A DNA stretch of 10,604 nt from Bacteroidales bacterium. GTDB taxonomy: Bacteria > Bacteroidota > Bacteroidia > Bacteroidales > UBA4181. The position numbers were made by a program, and so were the translations under genes. The stretch lies in assembly GCA_031264715.1 (NCBI GenBank), contig JAISDP010000028.1:1-10604 (forward strand). The letters are read 5' to 3'. The notes beneath the pieces were generated by a model. It saw nothing but the letters and a program-made list of their open reading frames with translations, was not told where the DNA came from and made no database searches. The first letter of the stretch is position 1; each line of letters begins with the position of its first letter. Shown piece by piece: positions 7,262 to 10,604 of this stretch.

Positions 7262-7271
7262 ATGTGCACAT
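7262..7271. promoter_or_regulatory. Candidate LacI operator 1 (regulator side)
   Basis: ATGTGCACAT is a perfect 10-base palindrome. It lies just downstream of the predicted start of transcription of the regulator gene. It is preceded by CACCGT (7256-7261), which recurs inverted beside operator 2. The core is two bases shorter at the centre than operator 2 and has GC rather than CG in the middle, so it may be a weaker site. Confidence 0.5.
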
Positions 7272-7285
7272 GGAAAAATTTCCTG

Positions 7286-7317
7286 CGAAAATAAAGACAA
7301 AAATTTTCATAAACAAA
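7286..7317 (-). promoter_or_regulatory. Promoter of the LacI-type regulator gene
   Basis: On the minus strand TTTG (7314-7317) is followed after 20 bases by TATTTTCG (7286-7293), one mismatch from TAnnTTTG. Spacing fits the Bacteroidota pattern. It would place the transcript start near 7279, giving a leader of about 60 bases with operator 1 inside it. Confidence 0.45.
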
Positions 7318-7333
7318 AAAAATCACCTATTTT

Positions 7334-7347
7334 CGTGTGCGCACACG
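7334..7347. promoter_or_regulatory. Candidate LacI operator 2 (uxaE side)
   Basis: CGTGTGCGCACACG is a perfect 14-base palindrome with a central CG, the form favoured by LacI-family proteins. It ends six bases before the TTTG element of the uxaE promoter. Its centre is 74 bases from that of operator 1, close to seven helical turns. A half-site ATGTGC also occurs at 7370-7375, between the two promoter elements. Confidence 0.65.
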
Positions 7348-7352
7348 GTGAG

Positions 7353-7384
7353 TTTGTCAACGCCGATTCATGTGCTGTATAATG
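7353..7384 (+). promoter_or_regulatory. Promoter of the uxaE-uxaC operon
   Basis: TTTG (7353-7356) is followed after 21 bases by TATAATG (7378-7384). Read as a sigma-70 type it is TTGTCA (7354-7359), 18 bases, TATAAT (7378-7383). Either reading gives a transcript start near 7390 and a leader of about 38 bases, rich in A and without Shine-Dalgarno sequence. The -7 region does not match TAnnTTTG fully. Confidence 0.5.
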
Positions 7385-7427
7385 TCTGTAAATCAATAAA
7401 ATAATTTTACATCAAAAACTCAAAAAC

Positions 7428-8687
7428 ATGCAGATTGGAAAATATTCATTCGGAACAGGCGACCGTTTTGCACATCAGGGTGAAGCGCAGTTGAACGCTT
7501 TAATGAAAGCAAGAGAAATTCTTGGATTCGAGATAGTCCCGGTGTGGAACAAATCGAATCGCGAACATACCATTGTGCACTCAACGCCTGCTGATACGCG
7601 CACGGAAGCCGATGCTGCCGTGAAATCGCTGAGGTACAAAGGGCAATATTTTGTTGATGCCGACCATATTAACCTCTCCAATGTGGATAAATTTATTGAT
7701 GCATCGGATTTTTTTACGCTCGATGTGGCCGATTATATCGGGAAAAAAGCAGCACAAGCCGATCTTGATGCTTTTGTAGCCGCCAACATGAAATATACCG
7801 GCAAGTTGCAGATACCGGGTATGGCTGCCCCATTGGATGTACCGAAGGAACTACTGCAAAACATCGCCAAAAAATTTCTGTATGCCGTACAGGAAGCGGG
7901 TAAGATTTATCGCCACATAGAGAACGCTAAAGGCTTCGGCAATTTCGTTGCCGAACTGTCTATGGATGAAGTGAGTGATGCGCAATCGCCCGTGGAAATG
8001 TTCTTCATACTGGGCGCTATTGCCGCTGAAAAGATTCCGGCACAAACCATTGCACCCAAATTTACCGGCCGGTTCAATAAAGGTGTGGATTATGCAGGCG
8101 ATGTAGCCCTGTTTGCGAAAGAATTTGAAGAAGACTTGCTGGTGATCGACTTTGCCGTGAAGGAATTCGGTCTGCCTGCCAATCTGAAACTAAGTATCCA
8201 TTCAGGTAGCGATAAGTTCTCTATTTACCCTGTGATGGGCGACCTGATCAGGAAGTATGACAAAGGTATCCATGTAAAAACTGCCGGAACGACCTGGCTG
8301 GAGGAAGTGATTGGGCTGGCGATGACCGGCGATGAGGAAGCAATCGATCTCGCAAAAGCAATATACTCCGGCGCCATCGGCCGTTTCGACGAGCTTTGTG
8401 GTCCGTACGCCACAGTAATCGATATCAATAAGGAAGGGTTGCCGCCAACCAAGGAGGTGGAACGCTGGACAGGCGAAAAATTAGCCAATACACTGCGTCA
8501 TATCCCCGGTCATCCGGACTACAACCCGAATTTCCGCCAGTTGATCCATGTGGGTTACAAGGTAGCCGCGGAATACAGCACGGAATATACCGGTGCGCTC
8601 GAAGCACACAAGGATATTGTAGGACGGCAGGTAATCGAGAATATCTACGACCGACACATTAAGAGACTGTTCGGGATTGAAAAATAA
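7428..8687 (+). CDS. uxaE: Tagaturonate epimerase family protein (UxaE type)
   Basis: The product is assigned to the UxaE family, metal-dependent enzymes that interconvert tagaturonate and fructuronate at C3 and so let galacturonate enter the mannonate branch. Family-like blocks in the 419-residue protein are SFGTGDRF (7-14), VDADHI (76-81), ELSMDE (176-181), SIHSGSDKFSIYP (256-268), HVKTAGT (282-288) and RQLIHVGY (370-377). The conserved D, H and E residues in these blocks are the likely metal and substrate ligands. It lacks the extra N-terminal region that I recall in the Thermotoga protein. The ATG at 7428 follows an A-rich leader. It is first in the operon, 56 bases before uxaC and divergent from the LacI-type regulator. 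The family call is from remembered motif similarity; the activity is supported by uxaC and the mannonate oxidoreductase alongside and by the absence here of uxaB and uxaA. Confidence 0.78.
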   Translation: MQIGKYSFGTGDRFAHQGEAQLNALMKAREILGFEIVPVWNKSNREHTIVHSTPADTRTEADAAVKSLRYKGQYFVDADHINLSNVDKFIDASDFFTLDVADYIGKKAAQADLDAFVAANMKYTGKLQIPGMAAPLDVPKELLQNIAKKFLYAVQEAGKIYRHIENAKGFGNFVAELSMDEVSDAQSPVEMFFILGAIAAEKIPAQTIAPKFTGRFNKGVDYAGDVALFAKEFEEDLLVIDFAVKEFGLPANLKLSIHSGSDKFSIYPVMGDLIRKYDKGIHVKTAGTTWLEEVIGLAMTGDEEAIDLAKAIYSGAIGRFDELCGPYATVIDINKEGLPPTKEVERWTGEKLANTLRHIPGHPDYNPNFRQLIHVGYKVAAEYSTEYTGALEAHKDIVGRQVIENIYDRHIKRLFGIEK

Positions 8688-8743
8688 TCGTCTCGCTATC
8701 CTGACCAAATAATCAGCAATCAAAAATAAATAATAGATAGTAT

Positions 8744-10150
8744 ATGAAACCTTTCATGGATGAAAATTTTCTGTTGCGGACGGATATCGCGCAGCAATTG
8801 TACCACAACCATGCGGCAAAGATGCCGATTATCGACTATCATTGCCATCTCGACCCGGCAATGATTGCCAATGACCGCAAGTTCGATAACCTGGGACAGA
8901 TATGGCTCGAAGGCGACCATTACAAGTGGCGTGCAATGCGTACCAATGGCATTGACGAACGTTTCTGCACAGGTAAGGATACTACCGACTGGGAGAAATT
9001 CGAAAAATGGGCGGAAACTGTGCCTTACACAATGCGTAACCCGCTTTATCACTGGACACACCTCGAATTGAGACGTGCATTCGGAGTCGATAAGATACTC
9101 AATCCTGCCACAGCAGCCGAAATCTTTGCAGTATGTACTGAAAAGTTGCGTACACCGGAATATAGCGCCCGCGGCCTGATGCGTAAGTTCAACGTAGTAG
9201 CGGTATGCACTACCGACGATCCGGTTGATTCGTTGGAACATCACCGTGCACTGCAAAAGGAAGGCTTCGAGATAAAAGTGCTGCCTACCTGGCGGCCGGA
9301 CAGGGCGATAGCGGTGGAAAATCCTGTAGTATATAAGGATTACGTTGACAAGCTTTCGGAAGTGTCGGGCATTCGTATTAGTAAGTATGCCGACCTGATT
9401 GAAGCATTGCAAAACCGCCATGATTATTTTGCGCTGGCAGGGTGCAAACTGTCCGACCATGGCATCGAGGAGTTTTATGCTGAAGATTACACGCAAGCCG
9501 AAATTGATACGATATTCAATAAGGTATATTCGGGCAAGGAACCGACACGTGCGGAGACCGTCAAATTCAAGTCGGCGCTGATGGTGGAAGGCGCGAAGAT
9601 GGACCACGCCAAAGGCTGGACGCAACAATTCCACTATGGCGCTATCCGCAACAACAATACCCGACTGTTCAAACAATTGGGCGCCGATACCGGTTTCGAC
9701 TCTATTGGCGATTTTACGATAGCGCAGAATATGTCGAAATTCCTCAATAAACTGGATACCAGCAACCAGTTGGCCAAGACGATTTTCTATAACCTGAACC
9801 CGCGCGATAACGATCTGGTTACAACCATGATCGGTAACTTTCAGGACGGAAGCGTGGCAGGCAAGATGCAATTCGGTTCGGGCTGGTGGTTTCTCGACCA
9901 AAAGGCGGGTATGGAGGCACAAATGAACTCGCTATCGGTACTTGGGTTGCTGAGCCGTTTCGTGGGCATGCTCACCGACTCGCGCAGTTTCCTGTCATAT
10001 CCGCGTCATGAGTATTTCCGTCGCATCCTCTGCAATCTGATTGGCAACGATGTGGAAAACGGAGAACTCCCTGCTTCGGAAATGTCATTTATCGGGCAAT
10101 TGGTGGAAGATGTATGCTATTATAATGCGTTGAATTTCTTTAAATTCTAA
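8744..10150 (+). CDS. uxaC: Uronate (glucuronate/galacturonate) isomerase
   Basis: UxaC converts D-glucuronate to D-fructuronate and D-galacturonate to D-tagaturonate in the cytoplasm, the first step of hexuronate breakdown. It belongs to the amidohydrolase superfamily. The 468 residues match the usual family length of about 470. IIDYHCHLDP (29-38) carries the HxH metal ligands H33 and H35. Other family blocks are the CTTDDP turn (155-160), LPTWRPDRA (180-188), QFHYGAIRNNN (295-305), FGSGWWFLDQ (377-386), and the C-terminal GMLTDSRSFLSYPRHEYFRR (408-427) with the late catalytic aspartate D412. The ATG at 8744 follows a purine- and A-rich gap. It is second in the plus-strand operon and no T-rich terminator follows directly. 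Confidence 0.95.
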   Translation: MKPFMDENFLLRTDIAQQLYHNHAAKMPIIDYHCHLDPAMIANDRKFDNLGQIWLEGDHYKWRAMRTNGIDERFCTGKDTTDWEKFEKWAETVPYTMRNPLYHWTHLELRRAFGVDKILNPATAAEIFAVCTEKLRTPEYSARGLMRKFNVVAVCTTDDPVDSLEHHRALQKEGFEIKVLPTWRPDRAIAVENPVVYKDYVDKLSEVSGIRISKYADLIEALQNRHDYFALAGCKLSDHGIEEFYAEDYTQAEIDTIFNKVYSGKEPTRAETVKFKSALMVEGAKMDHAKGWTQQFHYGAIRNNNTRLFKQLGADTGFDSIGDFTIAQNMSKFLNKLDTSNQLAKTIFYNLNPRDNDLVTTMIGNFQDGSVAGKMQFGSGWWFLDQKAGMEAQMNSLSVLGLLSRFVGMLTDSRSFLSYPRHEYFRRILCNLIGNDVENGELPASEMSFIGQLVEDVCYYNALNFFKF

Positions 10151-10162
10151 CAAGAGTTTTCC

Positions 10163-10196
10163 GAACTGTGAAGCAGTTCAACCCGCTACGGGGTTG
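10163..10196 (+). terminator. Two adjacent hairpins after uxaC
   Basis: GAACTG/CAGTTC (10163-10168 with 10174-10179, loop TGAAG) and CAACCC/GGGTTG (10179-10184 with 10191-10196, loop GCTACG) each have a 6-base stem. They share base 10179, so only one can form fully at a time. They start 13 bases after the uxaC stop. No T-run follows, so intrinsic termination is doubtful and they may belong to the repeat block beyond. Confidence 0.35.
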
Positions 10197-10201
10197 CGGT
10201 T

Positions 10202-10289
10202 GCGACTTACCACTCGCGAGCTTGCGGCTTACCACTCGCAGTTTTGCGACCTGTTACCCGCAGTTTTGCGATCTGTTGCCCGGCTTGCA
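10202..10289. repeat. Four imperfect tandem repeats of 22 bases
   Basis: Units begin at 10202, 10224, 10246 and 10268, each starting GCG(A/G). Units 1 and 2 share CTTACCACTCGC; units 2 and 3 share CGCAGTTTT; units 3 and 4 share CTGTT.CC. At the unit junctions CGC-AGTTTT-GCG can fold as small hairpins. There is no spacer-repeat alternation, so this is not a CRISPR array. Confidence 0.75.
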
Positions 10290-10342
10290 CAGTGCAAAAC
10301 ATCTGTCAGACGACCGTGACGTGACCTCGTAACAATTATTTC

Positions 10343-10371
10343 TTGTTTTTGTTCAAAAGAATTTATCTTTG
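10343..10371 (+). promoter_or_regulatory. Bacteroidota-type promoter facing the right edge
   Basis: TATCTTTG (10364-10371) is an exact TAnnTTTG box, with TTG at 10343-10345 18 bases upstream. Transcription would start near 10378 and run into the AG tract and off the window. The -33 element is weaker than consensus. Confidence 0.5.
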
Positions 10372-10406
10372 CTGTCGGTTTTTTGATTTAAAAAAACATT
10401 TTGATC

Positions 10407-10604
<198 letters not shown>

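Noticed and set aside
8720..9922. 400-residue open frame antisense to uxaC
   Set aside because: It lies entirely opposite a well-supported uxaC, has no recognisable domain, and its length follows from the codon bias of the sense gene.
10202..10289. CRISPR array
   Set aside because: The 22-base units are contiguous and degenerate, without unique spacers, and no cas gene is near.

Overview
The window reads as chromosomal DNA from a member of the Bacteroidota, most likely Bacteroidales. It carries a PorZ-type component of the type IX secretion system, which is confined to that phylum. Several promoters have the Bacteroidota layout (TTTG, about 20 bases, TAnnTTTG), and gene leaders are A-rich without Shine-Dalgarno sequences. 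No RNA gene or CRISPR array was recognised.

Layout. 1-1042: one end of an ISL3-family insertion sequence, with a transposase gene broken by three frame changes and a clear outer end at 1042. 1043-1215: short spacer holding a structured hairpin repeat. 1216-3594 (minus): porZ, with an unusual N-terminus containing four perfect heptanucleotide repeats. 3595-3930: spacer with a second copy of the hairpin repeat and a long perfect hairpin terminator. 3931-8687 and 8744-10150: a hexuronate catabolic locus. 10151-10604: no complete gene; a run of imperfect 22-base hairpin repeats, a good promoter, and a short reading frame containing an (AG)23 microsatellite that runs off the window.

How the catabolic genes work together. 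Two divergent arms flank a 207-base control region. The minus arm is a LacI-type regulator, a short-chain dehydrogenase resembling D-mannonate oxidoreductase, and 2-keto-3-deoxygluconate kinase. The plus arm is a tagaturonate epimerase (UxaE type) followed by uronate isomerase (UxaC). The inferred route is galacturonate to tagaturonate (UxaC), tagaturonate to fructuronate (UxaE), fructuronate to mannonate (SDR), mannonate to KDG by a dehydratase not in the window, and KDG to KDPG (KdgK). Glucuronate enters through UxaC directly as fructuronate. This is the epimerase route first described in Thermotoga, in place of the enterobacterial tagaturonate reductase and altronate dehydratase branch. Mannonate dehydratase, KDPG aldolase and a transporter are not present here.

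The control region has two palindromes, one beside each divergent promoter and centred 74 bases apart, which suits looping repression by the adjacent LacI-type protein. The least explained parts are the repeats: the hairpin modules flanking porZ, the heptamer in the porZ signal-peptide region, and the AG tract downstream of a promoter at the right edge.
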